Of a DNA stretch of 39,196 nucleotides, positions 1-8,203 are shown piece after piece. The position numbers were made by a program, and so were the translations under genes. The DNA comes from DAIRVC01 sp036803025 (GTDB lineage: Bacteria; Chloroflexota; Anaerolineae; Anaerolineales; E44-bin32), in contig DAIRVC010000008.1 in NCBI GenBank assembly GCA_036803025.1, positions 1-39,196 of the forward strand. The letters run 5' to 3'. The notes under the pieces are model-generated. The model was not told the origin of the DNA and made no database searches. It was given only the letters and a program-made list of their open reading frames with translations. Each line of letters begins with the position of its first letter. Position 1 is the first letter of the stretch.

Positions 1-311
1 TCTACGCCAGCCGCGACCCGTTCGAGGACATGGGCTCGTTCGGCTCGCGCACCAGCCCGGTCGGCTTCTACAACGGCCGAACGTACGAAGGCTACGCCAC
101 GCTCGACTCGGCCAGCCCCTTCGGCCTGTACGACATGGCCGGCAACGTCTGGCAGTGGACCGGCGACGTCCACGAGGGACTGCACGACCGCACGCTGCGC
201 GGCGGATCGAAAGACACGTATGAGATGGACCTGCGCCTGTGGGTGCGCAACGGCGCCACCCCCACCTACTACAGCCCGGGCGTCGGCTTCCGGTGTGTCA
301 GGGAGCCATAG
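1..311 (+). CDS. Formylglycine-generating enzyme (SUMF1/FGE-sulfatase) family protein, C-terminal fragment
   Basis: The reading frame is already open at base 3, so the gene starts before the window and only about the last 102 residues are seen. The segment has the hallmark end of the SUMF1/FGE-sulfatase fold: a GLYDMAGNVWQWTGD motif, then a LRGGS turn, and the family ending GVGFRCVRE just before the TAG stop at 309-311. True formylglycine-generating enzymes oxidise a sulfatase cysteine. Many bacterial members instead have other roles, such as ergothioneine or ovothiol synthesis, or act as domains of kinases and surface proteins. The missing N-terminus prevents a choice here, and no sulfatase gene is visible nearby. 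Confidence 0.85.
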   Translation, partial: YASRDPFEDMGSFGSRTSPVGFYNGRTYEGYATLDSASPFGLYDMAGNVWQWTGDVHEGLHDRTLRGGSKDTYEMDLRLWVRNGATPTYYSPGVGFRCVREP

Positions 312-430
312 AACCGTGGAGAAGCACACCTCGACCTTCCCGACAAGCACGCCGAGTGCGCCCAAGGCACGCTCCGCTGACGGCTTCTACCGTCAGGACC
401 TTTGGTGTGGGGAAGAGGAAGGATTGGGAT

Positions 431-465
431 GGAAGGTGGGGGAAGCTTTGCTTCCCCCACCTTCC
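431..465. repeat. Perfect 16-bp inverted repeat (hairpin)
   Basis: Bases 431-446 are perfectly complementary to 450-465, with a three-base TTT loop. The arms are rich in G on one side and C on the other (GGAAGGTGGGGGAAGC). No T-run follows on either strand, so it is not a typical Rho-independent terminator, although it could still end transcription of the SUMF1-like gene. It may belong to a dispersed intergenic repeat family in this genome; only a genome-wide search would show this. Confidence 0.7.
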
Positions 466-475
466 AAGGAACCTC

Positions 476-532
476 CCCCTCCCCCGGCGAGTCGCCAGAT
501 CCTGCAAGAGCATCCCCAAGCCGGGGGAGGGG
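476..532. repeat. 13-bp inverted repeat with 31-base loop
   Basis: Bases 476-488 (CCCCTCCCCCGGC) are perfectly complementary to 520-532. It lies 10 bases after the 431-465 hairpin, so the two may form one composite intergenic element. Confidence 0.55.
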
Positions 533-607
533 TACGGGGTGGGGGTCGCACATCGACCCACGCCTGCGGCGCGTCGACCTGTGAACAGCAAGGGTAGGAG
601 GGCGCGA

Positions 608-1474
608 ATGACCTCCGTCGTTCGCCGGATCCGAACGAAGCTCAGCCTGTATTGGCCGCTGACCAAGTCGCTCCAGACTGGCCTGCTGCTCTCTACCGGC
701 CTGGCCGGCTACATGAGCGCCCGCTGCCCGGTGACGCATTGGTACGATTTCCTCGGCCTGGGCCTCAGCCTGTACCTATCCATCGCCGGCTCGACCATCC
801 TCAATATGTGGTACGACCGCGATCTGGACGCGGTCATGAACCGCACGCATCACCGCCCGTTGGCCGATGGGCGCGTCTCGCCTCACGAGGCCGTGCGCCT
901 GGGCGCCGTCCTCTCGGCCCTGGGCGTGGCGCTCTCGCTGGCCATGGACCCCCTCTACGGTCTGATCGTTGCCGCCGGCCTGGTCACCGACGTGGTCGTC
1001 TACACCATCTGGCTCAAGCGACGCTCGGCCTGGAGCATCGTCTGGGGCGGCATCGCCGGCGGGATGCCCATCCTGGCTGGGCGGACCTATGGCCTCGGCG
1101 CCATCGACGGCGTGGGTGCCCTGCTGGCCCTGGCCGTCCTGTTCTGGATCCCGACCCACATCCTGACCTTCGCCATGCGCTACCACGAGGACTATCGCGC
1201 CGCGCGCATCCCGACCTTCCCCTCCACCTATGGCTTCCCGCGCACGCGCCTGGCCATCGCCCTGTCGAGCGGCGTGGCGGCGCTGGCCATCGGCCTGGCC
1301 GGCATCCTGATCGGGATCGAGTGGGGTTTCGTGCGCCTGCTGGCGGTGCTGTCCGGCGGATTGCTGCTGCTGGCCGTCGCCAGCGTCTTCAAGCCCGCCG
1401 AGCGTCTCAACTTCGGCCTGTTCAAGTACGCCTCATTGTACATGCTCAGCGCCATGGTGCTGCTTTCGATATGA
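608..1474 (+). CDS. UbiA-family prenyltransferase, heme O synthase (CtaB)-like
   Basis: This is an integral membrane prenyltransferase of 288 residues, the usual length of protoheme IX farnesyltransferase, which adds a farnesyl group to heme B to give heme O for terminal oxidases. The first Asp-rich motif is N66-x3-D70-x3-D74 (NMWYDRDLD) followed by RT..RPL..G, as in CtaB. The second lies near residues 184-200 (IPTHI...YHEDYRAAR). The pieces WGGIAGGMPILAG and HEDYRAARIPTFP line up well with CtaB, but the CtaB PPHFW motif is replaced by IPTHI. A related UbiA activity therefore cannot be excluded. About eight or nine membrane helices are present. The ATG at 608 follows AGGAGGG. No oxidase subunits are in the window. 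Three membrane-protein genes follow on the same strand. Confidence 0.8.
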   Translation: MTSVVRRIRTKLSLYWPLTKSLQTGLLLSTGLAGYMSARCPVTHWYDFLGLGLSLYLSIAGSTILNMWYDRDLDAVMNRTHHRPLADGRVSPHEAVRLGAVLSALGVALSLAMDPLYGLIVAAGLVTDVVVYTIWLKRRSAWSIVWGGIAGGMPILAGRTYGLGAIDGVGALLALAVLFWIPTHILTFAMRYHEDYRAARIPTFPSTYGFPRTRLAIALSSGVAALAIGLAGILIGIEWGFVRLLAVLSGGLLLLAVASVFKPAERLNFGLFKYASLYMLSAMVLLSI

Positions 1475-1490
1475 ACGAGGCTCCGTGCCC

Positions 1491-2090
1491 ATGAGAGTCC
1501 TCGACCGCCTCCTGCTTCTGCTGACCGGGCTGCTGGCCGCCTACCAGATCGCCGTCGGCATTGACGGACTGACAAGCGTGCCGATCGCGGCCTACACCGT
1601 CGCCTTCGGCGTCCTGCTCGTCGCCGGGCTTCTACTGCTCATCCTGGGCATGGAGGTGCTCGCCAGCCCGGCTGTGGTGATCGTGTCGACGGTCATCCCG
1701 CTCAGCCTTTCGCTGGGTTTGGTCTGGGAACGGCTGCCCGCGCTGCGAGTCGCCTACCTGGCTTTCGTCCTGTTGGGATTCGTCGCCGTCCTGGTCACGC
1801 GTCTTATCCCTATCCAGAACAAGGGGCCGGTGATCGTGCTGGCAGTTGTGCACGGCATCGCCGGACTGACCATCACGCTGCTCCCGGTCGCGCTCGCCCT
1901 GACCGGGCGTGCGCCGCTCGGATTCGCGCTGGTCGGCCTGGGCGGCGCGCTGATCGGCGTCGGCGGGTTGCTGCTGTCCTTCTTGAGGGCCGGCAGGCCA
2001 CTCCTATCGCGGGAATCCATTCTCAAGGTCCTGCCCGGCCTGCTGCTGCTCATGACCGCCGCCTTCGTGGGCGGATTCCATTTCGGATAA
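1491..2090 (+). CDS. Unrecognised integral membrane protein (about 6 helices)
   Basis: A protein of 199 residues made almost entirely of hydrophobic helices (roughly residues 5-25, 30-55, 60-78, 85-105, 115-138, 145-165 and 178-197). I see no catalytic or metal-binding motif. The start is placed at ATG 1491, which has a GAGG about ten bases upstream; GTG 1485 is possible but lies too close to it. The gene begins 16 bases after the prenyltransferase stop and is probably cotranscribed with it. The family is not recognised. Confidence 0.65.
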   Translation: MRVLDRLLLLLTGLLAAYQIAVGIDGLTSVPIAAYTVAFGVLLVAGLLLLILGMEVLASPAVVIVSTVIPLSLSLGLVWERLPALRVAYLAFVLLGFVAVLVTRLIPIQNKGPVIVLAVVHGIAGLTITLLPVALALTGRAPLGFALVGLGGALIGVGGLLLSFLRAGRPLLSRESILKVLPGLLLLMTAAFVGGFHFG

Positions 2091-2116
2091 CGAGCTCGAT
2101 TCGTGGGGAGGGAGAT

Positions 2117-2809
2117 ATGAGAGATAAGGGGTGGGCCAAGGTCCTGCGCATCATCGGGATCGTCTTTATGAGCCTGACGGCGGCTTTCACGCTGATGGGC
2201 GGCGCCGGCACCAGCTGCGTGGCGCTCAATCCGACCGGCTACGGCCCGAAGTTCGCCGGGATCGCACCCTTCCAGTGGCTCTACCTTTTGTTCGTGATCG
2301 TCACACTGGCGATCGGCGCGATGGGCGTTTGGGCGATCGTGCTGCTCAAGCGCGGCAAGAGCCACGCCTATCGCTACACCCTGATCACCCTGATCGCCGG
2401 CGCGCTGGTGGGCATCATCCACATGGTCGCCTCGCGCCAGCTGCGCGGCGGGTCGATGCCGGTCGACATGGTCGTCTACACCACCATCGTGACCTTGATC
2501 CTCTTCCTGCTCTTTCGCATCCCGGCCATCTGGCAAGGCGTCAACTATGCCAGGCCCGAAGGCTCGGCGACCTCCGGCCCGCAGGCGGCCGCCATCGCCC
2601 TGGGGGCCTGCGGGTTGCTGGCGCTCATGATCCAGTTCCTGATGGCGCCCACCCATACCATCGGCGGCGTGAACTACGCCGACGTCTGGCATACCTCGCT
2701 GACGACGATTGGGCTGGCGTTGATCGCCTGGGGCCTGGGCCTGTTCCTGCGCAACATTTGCCTGGGCCGCCCACGCACTGCCGAGCTGCTGCCCGATCCG
2801 GCCAGGTAG
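2117..2809 (+). CDS. Unrecognised integral membrane protein (about 6 helices)
   Basis: A protein of 230 residues with about six membrane helices. A distinctive stretch, GGAGTSCVALNPTGYG at about residues 28-43, lies in the first loop and contains the only cysteine of that half. A good ribosome site (GGAGGGAG) precedes ATG 2117. It lies 26 bases after the previous membrane gene and appears to be the third gene of the prenyltransferase operon. No function can be assigned. A role linked to the prenyltransferase, for example a partner or substrate carrier, is only a guess from position. Confidence 0.65.
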   Translation: MRDKGWAKVLRIIGIVFMSLTAAFTLMGGAGTSCVALNPTGYGPKFAGIAPFQWLYLLFVIVTLAIGAMGVWAIVLLKRGKSHAYRYTLITLIAGALVGIIHMVASRQLRGGSMPVDMVVYTTIVTLILFLLFRIPAIWQGVNYARPEGSATSGPQAAAIALGACGLLALMIQFLMAPTHTIGGVNYADVWHTSLTTIGLALIAWGLGLFLRNICLGRPRTAELLPDPAR

Positions 2810-2871
2810 GCCGCGCCTTAAGCGAAGACACGTCACAGCGGAAGTCGGTCCTCACACAAGGAGCGTCTGGC

Positions 2872-3714
2872 ATGCAGAACACGCCCCGCAGCATTCGCCT
2901 GGCCCTGGCCATCCTGGCCGTGGTCGTCGGATTGTTCATGATCGCTGTCGCCCCGTTCTTGATCCAGACCTCGCTCGAGCGGGTCATCTCGGCGCTGATC
3001 GTCGTCTCGGCCGAAAGGCCGGCCTACGCCAGCGGCATCCCGCTCTTCTCCTACGCCTTCCCCCTCTATCGAGGGTTGATCTTCATCGGCGGCATCGCCC
3101 TGCTCTGGCTGGCAGGGCCGATCTACCGCGGCAAGGAATGGTCCTATCCGGCCGCGCTGCTGGCGGCGGCCTTCCCATCGGCGGGCGGGATGTTCATGAT
3201 GATGCCCTACGTGTCCTTTGTCGATGGATTCCCGCTCCCGGTAGCGGTGTCGATGGTGGGGCTGATCTTCTTCTGGTCGATGATCCTGCTGCGCAGCGTG
3301 GACAAGTGGGTCAAGTGGGGGCAGTTCCTGGCGCTGACCTTCGCCGGGATGTTGACGACGCACGCGTTCATCGTCGGGACCGGCAACCTGCGCACGCTGC
3401 TGACGCGGCCGGAGAAGCCCCTCTACGACGGGCTGGGGACCTGGGTCCTGGCCTGGTCGCAGCCCATCCAATGGATCTGCGTCATCCTGCTCTTCATCGC
3501 CATCTACCAGCTGGCGGCGCGCAGACCTGTTGGCTGGTGGTTGGCGCTGATCGCCGTGACCTCCCTGACGGCCATCGACCTCCCGATGCAGATCATCCGC
3601 CTAACGCTGACCGACTCAACAGCCTGGGACTACTCGTATGGCCTGCCGATGATCGTCGGGTTGTTCTTCGTCCTGCTTTACCCGAAGTTCAAGGCGGCAT
3701 TGGTACAGCAATAG
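2872..3714 (+). CDS. Unrecognised polytopic membrane protein (about 8 helices)
   Basis: A protein of 280 residues with about eight predicted helices, starting with an uncleaved hydrophobic segment (residues 8-30). Motifs such as GGMFMMMPYVSFVDGFPLP and WVKWGQFLALTF are seen but not recognised. ATG 2872 is preceded by AAGGAG at 2859-2864. The frame stays open far upstream only because of base composition, and that upstream part overlaps the previous gene. It is the last gene of the four-gene membrane operon; two hairpins follow before the convergent CAP gene. Confidence 0.65.
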   Translation: MQNTPRSIRLALAILAVVVGLFMIAVAPFLIQTSLERVISALIVVSAERPAYASGIPLFSYAFPLYRGLIFIGGIALLWLAGPIYRGKEWSYPAALLAAAFPSAGGMFMMMPYVSFVDGFPLPVAVSMVGLIFFWSMILLRSVDKWVKWGQFLALTFAGMLTTHAFIVGTGNLRTLLTRPEKPLYDGLGTWVLAWSQPIQWICVILLFIAIYQLAARRPVGWWLALIAVTSLTAIDLPMQIIRLTLTDSTAWDYSYGLPMIVGLFFVLLYPKFKAALVQQ

Positions 3715-3722
3715 GCAAGGGG

Positions 3723-3741
3723 AGGCGCCCTATGGGCGCCT
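3723..3741. terminator. Perfect 8-bp hairpin after the membrane operon
   Basis: AGGCGCCC at 3723-3730 pairs with 3734-3741 around a TAT loop, nine bases after the stop of the last gene in the membrane operon. It lacks a T-run, so termination is plausible but not proven. Confidence 0.4.
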
Positions 3742-3760
3742 GAGGGGATCTCGTCGCTTG

Positions 3761-3783
3761 AGCCGGGCGGTCGTCGCCCGGCT
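3761..3783 (-). terminator. Perfect 9-bp hairpin at the end of the CAP gene
   Basis: AGCCGGGCG at 3761-3769 pairs with 3775-3783 around a five-base loop. It overlaps the stop codon of the CAP/LysM gene that converges from the right. No T-run follows. Confidence 0.4.
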
Positions 3784-4765
3784 ACCGCTTCCGCAGCGCG
3801 AGCACCACACCCAGGGCGGCGATGAGCGCGCCGGCAGCCAACAGGGCCGTGCTGAGTGTCTGCCGAGGTACTGCACCGGCCCGGGGGAGGTTGAGCGTTG
3901 CCAAAGGGGTTGGCATCGGGGCCGAGTCAGGCGTGACCTGGACCAGGGCCACAGCCGTGGCCGCATCTCCAGGCGTCGCTCCGGATGCGGTCTGTGCCGG
4001 CGGAGTCGGCGCCGTCCCCGCAGCCTGCACGGTGATCCGATCGCCCGGATGCAGCAACGGCTCGGCCGGCAGTCCGTTCAACTGACGCAGCCTGTCGACG
4101 GGCACCCCGTAGACCGCCGCGATCGTCCACAGCGACTGGCCGGCCTGGACTTCATGCACGATCGAGCCATCCTCGGCCGCGGTGGCGACGATCACCGGCT
4201 CGGGAGGCGGCGGCGCGGCCGCGGCGGTGAGCGTGGCCGGGGTGTAGTAGCCCGAGGACGAGTAGCCGCCGGCGACATAGCCCGACATCAAGACGTAGTA
4301 AGCGTATCCGTCGACCTCGGCGTAGCCGGCGCCGGCGTCGCGGTAGTACTGTCCGATCATCGTGTTCAGGTGCGGCTCGTCGCCGGTCCACCACTGCACC
4401 GCCTCGTCCGGCGTCAGCCCGGTCCCTTCGATGATGTTCTCGGAGACGAAGACCGTCTCACCGGCGCCGTAGCCGGCGGCGATGGCTCGATCGCGCGGCC
4501 GCATCCCGCCGACACAGGTGTGGCTCAGCCCGCCGGCCGCCGCGCCGCACTCGGCGCTGCGCTGCGCCACCGCCATCAGGATCGGGTCGACGTTGTACGG
4601 CGCCAGTCCATAGCCGGCGCGCAGCGCGTTGACCTGATCCAGGATTGCCGCGGCGCTGCCGAGTTGGGCCGAGGCTCGGCCCGGACCGAAGGCCGAAGCC
4701 ATCAAGCCCAGCAGCCCTCCGATCGCCAACAGCCTGCGCACGTGGCCACCGACCTTCACCCGCAC
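3782..4765 (-). CDS. Secreted CAP-domain protein with LysM domain and C-terminal membrane anchor
   Basis: This is a surface protein of up to 327 residues. It has an N-terminal signal segment (about 10-33) and a CAP/SCP domain (about 40-165) with the family landmarks VNALRAGYGL, H82, SEN at 108-110 and the WW...EPHLNTM region with H132. A proline-rich linker follows, then one LysM domain (about 203-246, HEVQAGQSLWTIA...LHPGDRITV) expected to bind peptidoglycan. A Thr/Pro-rich stalk leads to a final helix (about 305-322) ending in RKR. It probably sits at the cell surface, anchored to the membrane and attached to the wall. GTG 4765 has GGGAGG only two bases away; GTG 4759 gives better spacing and may be the true start. 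Confidence 0.85.
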   Translation of the reverse strand: MRVKVGGHVRRLLAIGGLLGLMASAFGPGRASAQLGSAAAILDQVNALRAGYGLAPYNVDPILMAVAQRSAECGAAAGGLSHTCVGGMRPRDRAIAAGYGAGETVFVSENIIEGTGLTPDEAVQWWTGDEPHLNTMIGQYYRDAGAGYAEVDGYAYYVLMSGYVAGGYSSSGYYTPATLTAAAAPPPPEPVIVATAAEDGSIVHEVQAGQSLWTIAAVYGVPVDRLRQLNGLPAEPLLHPGDRITVQAAGTAPTPPAQTASGATPGDAATAVALVQVTPDSAPMPTPLATLNLPRAGAVPRQTLSTALLAAGALIAALGVVLALRKR

Positions 4766-4966
4766 TGCCTCCCAGCCTTTCCTGCCGCGATTGTACTCGC
4801 CGCGTTCGGCGGGGGCCCCTCCCGCTCGGCGAGGCTCGCCTGACCCTGCCGCGCACCCGACCGAAGGTCTCCAGCCTCCGCGCGCAGCAGGGCTTCGGTC
4901 ACCTCAGGCATCGGCCCAATACGAGAGGACGGTCGCTTAACACGATTCGATTCTTCCGGCAACGCC

Positions 4967-5593
4967 TCACACGCCCGAGGCCCGAGCTCCGCCCGGCGCG
5001 GCGCTCATGCTCGCGCGGCCCACCAGCCACACCAACACAATCCCCGGCAGGGCCGAGGCGGCCGCCCCCGCCGCGGCATTCACCACAACAAATCGGGCCA
5101 GGTCGCTCACCGGATTCGAGATGACCCACAAGAAGCTCAGGAACCCGATCGATGTCGCCGCGGCCCAGACCCCCGCCGCAGGAAACCGCCGGCGCAGGAC
5201 CCCCCATTGCATCGTGCCGATAACCGCGCCGATCAGGAGAAGCATGGCCGCGTTGCCTATCACCTCGGGGCCCGAAAACCTCCGGAACCATGGCAGCAGC
5301 AGGACGATCATTGCGAGGATGTGTCCCGCCAGCGTCGCCCAGAGCCAGTCCCGCGGCCTGGCAAGCAGCGGCCCGATCACGATCGACTGAGCCATCCCCA
5401 AACACGCGCCGAGGCAGGCCAGGGCCGCAAACGCGAGCAACCGGTCTGAGTTGAGGCCCGCCAGCGCCTGCACCCCAAGGAACAGCCCAACGGCCGCACC
5501 CAGACCCGCCGCCCAACCGACCGCGCTCGCCAGCATCCATCGCCCCAACAGCCATAGACCCGTGCTTCCCGCCTCGGCTCCCGGCTTGCCCAT
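4967..5593 (-). CDS. Unrecognised membrane protein (about 5-6 helices)
   Basis: A protein of 208 residues with hydrophobic segments near 18-45, 50-75, 85-105, 115-135, 140-160 and 175-198, and no recognisable catalytic motif. ATG 5591-5593 (minus strand) is preceded by an excellent AGGAGGAGCAGGAG site. The upstream extension of the frame is Arg/Gly-rich and ignored. The C-terminus ends in a Gly/Ala/Ser-rich tail. It resembles the many small uncharacterised membrane proteins of environmental Chloroflexota-like genomes. Function unknown. Confidence 0.6.
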   Translation of the reverse strand: MGKPGAEAGSTGLWLLGRWMLASAVGWAAGLGAAVGLFLGVQALAGLNSDRLLAFAALACLGACLGMAQSIVIGPLLARPRDWLWATLAGHILAMIVLLLPWFRRFSGPEVIGNAAMLLLIGAVIGTMQWGVLRRRFPAAGVWAAATSIGFLSFLWVISNPVSDLARFVVVNAAAGAAASALPGIVLVWLVGRASMSAAPGGARASGV

Positions 5594-5837
5594 CTCCTGC
5601 TCCTCCTGCGTCGAAACCGCCAACGCTCGCACCACTCGCTCAGATTGCTGTCGCCTTCTCCCACGCCCGAAGGCGATCACAAGCCGCAACCCCTCGAGGG
5701 CCCGCTGAACAATCGTGAACCGTGCGCCCGACTCGATTCCAGTCGCCTTCCCGGCACACGATCGAGATGCGGGCTCCCGCAACCCCGGGTATCCTGCACC
5801 CGCGCGAGGGCGGGAGTGGGTCTGCCCACGCAATCCT

Positions 5838-7112
5838 CTAGGGCGCCGGCGCGGCGCCCTCGTGAGGATCCGTTCGGGTCTCCGCGGCCGGGCGCAGCAG
5901 GGTGCCCGCGTACAGCCCGATGGCCGGCGTCAGGCACAACCCGGCGATCAGAAAGACGGTGCGGATCGAACGCGCCCGCCCGATGGCTCCGAAGACCGGG
6001 CCGCCGATCACCTGCCCGCCGGCGTCCATCTGGCCGCTCATCGAGAGGACCGTGGCCCGCACCGGTGAATCGACCTGCTGGTTGAGCCAGGTCTCCTGCA
6101 AGGGCCGGCCGACTTCCCGGGCGACCGAGATCAGCAGCCACAAGCCCACCGCCGCGCCGATGCTGCGCGTCGCGGCCAGGCCGATGACGCCGGCCGCGAC
6201 CAGCGTGTAGGCCGCCACCAGTGTGGCGGTCACGCGGCGCGGCTGCGTCGTATCCAGCCGGGCGTGCAGCCTCCCGGTCACCCAGGCGGTCACCAGCGAA
6301 GCGGCGATCGACATCGCCGCCAGCCAGTGGACCGGCTGCAGCCCGGCGGATGTGGGGAAGCCGACGTCCTCCACCAGGTAGGCGGTCCACAATCGGTCGT
6401 AGCCCTCGCTGAATGCGCCGAAAATGGCCGTGACGGCGAAGATCGTCACCAGCAGCGGCCGCCGTCGCACTGCGCGCACCCCCTCGACGAAGGTATGTCC
6501 CAACTGCGCCCACGACGGACGCCCTTCGGCCGGGCGGGCGCGAAACCCGCGCTCCGGCATGGTCAGCGCCAGCGTTACGGCCAACGCCACGAACCCTAGC
6601 CCGCCCAGCAGGACCGGCAAGCGCAGGTCGAATCCGCCGAGCACGGCGCCGACCACCACCCCGGCCACACTCGCCAGATTGCCGACCTGTGTTCCGCGCA
6701 GGAAGACCGGCCCGGCCGCCTGCTCGCCGACCTCGTCCACAATCCAGGCCGAGGTCGCGCCACTGGTGAAGGTGTAGCCGAATCCCCACAGGGCCGAGGC
6801 CGTCAGGAAACCCCAGAAGGTCGGCCAGGCCACCGGCACCAGGAAGCTCAAGCCGGTGATGAACACGCCCAGCAGGATCGACAGCCGCCTGCTGATCACA
6901 TCGGCGACGACGCCGGTGGGGATCTCGAAGATCAGTATCGTGCCTTCCAGCACGGTCCCGACCAGCACCAGCTGCAGCGGATCCAGCTGCGCGATGGTCA
7001 CCTGGTAGAGCATGTAGACGGAGAAGATCGCCGAGAACAGCGACGACTGCGCCGCCTCGTTCAACCAGTACACTCGCCGGGCATCCATCCGGCGCCACCT
7101 GCTCGAGACCAT
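5838..7112 (-). CDS. MFS transporter
   Basis: A 424-residue major facilitator superfamily protein with twelve predicted helices. The loop between helices 2 and 3 has the MFS motif-A-like GVVADVISRR (about 67-76), and IFEIPTG precedes it. The family is that of the drug-exporter-like MFS proteins, but the substrate cannot be told from sequence. ATG 7112 is preceded by TGAGGT with good spacing; GTG 7118 is an alternative. The C-terminus is a short Ala/Pro tail. It is transcribed divergently from the cyclic-nucleotide-binding gene across a 308-base gap. Confidence 0.85.
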   Translation of the reverse strand: MVSSRWRRMDARRVYWLNEAAQSSLFSAIFSVYMLYQVTIAQLDPLQLVLVGTVLEGTILIFEIPTGVVADVISRRLSILLGVFITGLSFLVPVAWPTFWGFLTASALWGFGYTFTSGATSAWIVDEVGEQAAGPVFLRGTQVGNLASVAGVVVGAVLGGFDLRLPVLLGGLGFVALAVTLALTMPERGFRARPAEGRPSWAQLGHTFVEGVRAVRRRPLLVTIFAVTAIFGAFSEGYDRLWTAYLVEDVGFPTSAGLQPVHWLAAMSIAASLVTAWVTGRLHARLDTTQPRRVTATLVAAYTLVAAGVIGLAATRSIGAAVGLWLLISVAREVGRPLQETWLNQQVDSPVRATVLSMSGQMDAGGQVIGGPVFGAIGRARSIRTVFLIAGLCLTPAIGLYAGTLLRPAAETRTDPHEGAAPAP

Positions 7113-7420
7113 ACGCACCTCAGCCTGTCACTGCGAAACCGACCAGCACGAGTCCGCACCGCCTGGGCGGGCCGCTGCCGGGGCGCCGTTGGGCGCCTTG
7201 CGCAGCCATTCCTTCACACGGGCCACGCCCTCGCGGTCAATATCACGAAGTCGGCTTCTCCGACCTCCTGTCCCGGTCGGGATTTCCGCTCCAAGCCGCC
7301 TACCGCTCCAGGTGACGCTTGTCAGGCAGGCAAGGACAGATGCCACTTCGCGCCCGAAATGGCCCAAGAGTAGAGTCAGGGGACCCGAGCAATCCGCCCG
7401 GGCGCGGGACACGCACACCG
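7113..7420. other. Divergent intergenic region, no gene seen
   Basis: These 308 bases separate the MFS gene (leftward) from the cNMP-binding gene (rightward). Short open frames here have no ribosome site and low-complexity translations. A GGCGCC...GGCGCC repeat lies near 7182-7197. No convincing -35/-10 pair is visible for either gene, though promoters for both should lie here. Confidence 0.5.
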
Positions 7421-7897
7421 ATGGCCGTCCAGGATCTCGCGTTGGTCCCCCTGTTTCAGGGGGTAGATGACCAGGGTCTGGCTGTGCTGGCCGGATCGTG
7501 CCGCGCGCTGGATGTCGAGCCGCCGGACACGATCTTCGAGCAGGGGGACCTGGCCGAGACGTTGTACATTCTCCTGTCGGGCCGGCTGGCGATCCGCTTC
7601 AAACCCTATGACGGCGACCCACTGACCGTGGCCGAGGTCCAGCCCGGTGACGTGTTCGGCTGGTCGACGCTCCTGCGCCGGCCGACGTATACTTCCGGCG
7701 CGGTGGCCCTCGTCCCGAGTCGCGTCCTGGCGGTCTCCGGACCCGGATTGCGGCGTCTGTGCCGCTCGCGGCCCGAGATCGGGGCGCTGGTATTGGAGCG
7801 GCTGGTGGCGGTCATCCCCGATCGGCTGAAGGGCGCACACGGGCAGGTCGTTGAACTGCTGCGCCTGGGGATGAGCCCCTGCGCCGAAGATGAGTGA
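7421..7897 (+). CDS. Stand-alone cyclic-nucleotide-binding domain (cNMP/Crp-like sensor) protein
   Basis: A 158-residue protein consisting almost only of a cNMP-binding beta-barrel: FEQGDLAETLYILLSGRLAI, then a phosphate-binding-cassette region around VQPGDVFGWSTLL. A C-terminal helix follows, but no helix-turn-helix, so it is not a Crp-type transcription factor. It may sense a nucleotide or bind a partner protein. ATG 7421 lacks a strong ribosome site. The stop (7895-7897) lies 16 bases before the chosen NifU-like start, so the two genes are very probably cotranscribed. Confidence 0.8.
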   Translation: MAVQDLALVPLFQGVDDQGLAVLAGSCRALDVEPPDTIFEQGDLAETLYILLSGRLAIRFKPYDGDPLTVAEVQPGDVFGWSTLLRRPTYTSGAVALVPSRVLAVSGPGLRRLCRSRPEIGALVLERLVAVIPDRLKGAHGQVVELLRLGMSPCAEDE

Positions 7898-7913
7898 ACC
7901 AGGAGGCGGTAGG

Positions 7914-8186
7914 ATGGGCGAGGCCAGACACAATCACGAGACCAATGCCAGCCCGGTCGAGCGGATGCAGGCGCTGCTCGAGGTGATCAGTTCCTATATC
8001 GAGCACTACCACGGCGGCTGGGTGCGCATGATCGAGTTCGATGGAAAGGTGCTCAAGGTCGAAATGGGCGGGGCCTGCCAGGGCTGCCCGCTCTCGACCG
8101 GCACGCTGCACGGTTGGGTCGAAGGCACCGTGCGCCAGTTCTTCCCCGAAGTCGAGCGGATCGAGGAGGTCCCGGCGGCCCCCTGA
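7914..8186 (+). CDS. NifU C-terminal-domain (Nfu-type) iron-sulfur scaffold-like protein
   Basis: A 90-residue protein with the NifU-like fold, whose family members carry or deliver Fe-S clusters. The diagnostic C-x-x-C is C55-Q-G-C58 in the context MGGACQGCPLSTGTL, followed by the helix GWVEGTVRQFFPEVERIEEV. ATG 7914 follows AGGAGG (7901-7906) with a seven-base spacer. An earlier ATG at 7890 overlaps the previous gene and has no such site. No nitrogenase or suf genes are adjacent, so a general Fe-S maturation role is more likely than nitrogen fixation. Confidence 0.85.
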   Translation: MGEARHNHETNASPVERMQALLEVISSYIEHYHGGWVRMIEFDGKVLKVEMGGACQGCPLSTGTLHGWVEGTVRQFFPEVERIEEVPAAP

Positions 8187-8203
8187 GCGGACGACCGCCC
8201 GAC

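Larger units (their letters stand above)
312..607. other. Intergenic gap with strong hairpins
   Basis: This 296-base gap between the SUMF1-like gene and the prenyltransferase gene holds no convincing gene. Several overlapping open frames in it have low-complexity Pro/Arg/Gly translations and no ribosome site. It carries two strong inverted repeats, listed separately. The Shine-Dalgarno sequence of the next gene (AGGAGGG, about 597-603) ends the gap. Confidence 0.6.

Noticed and set aside
239..607. Upstream extension of the prenyltransferase frame
   Set aside because: It crosses the hairpin-rich gap, is Pro/Arg-rich and lacks a ribosome site, whereas ATG 608 has AGGAGGG and a CtaB-like N-terminus.
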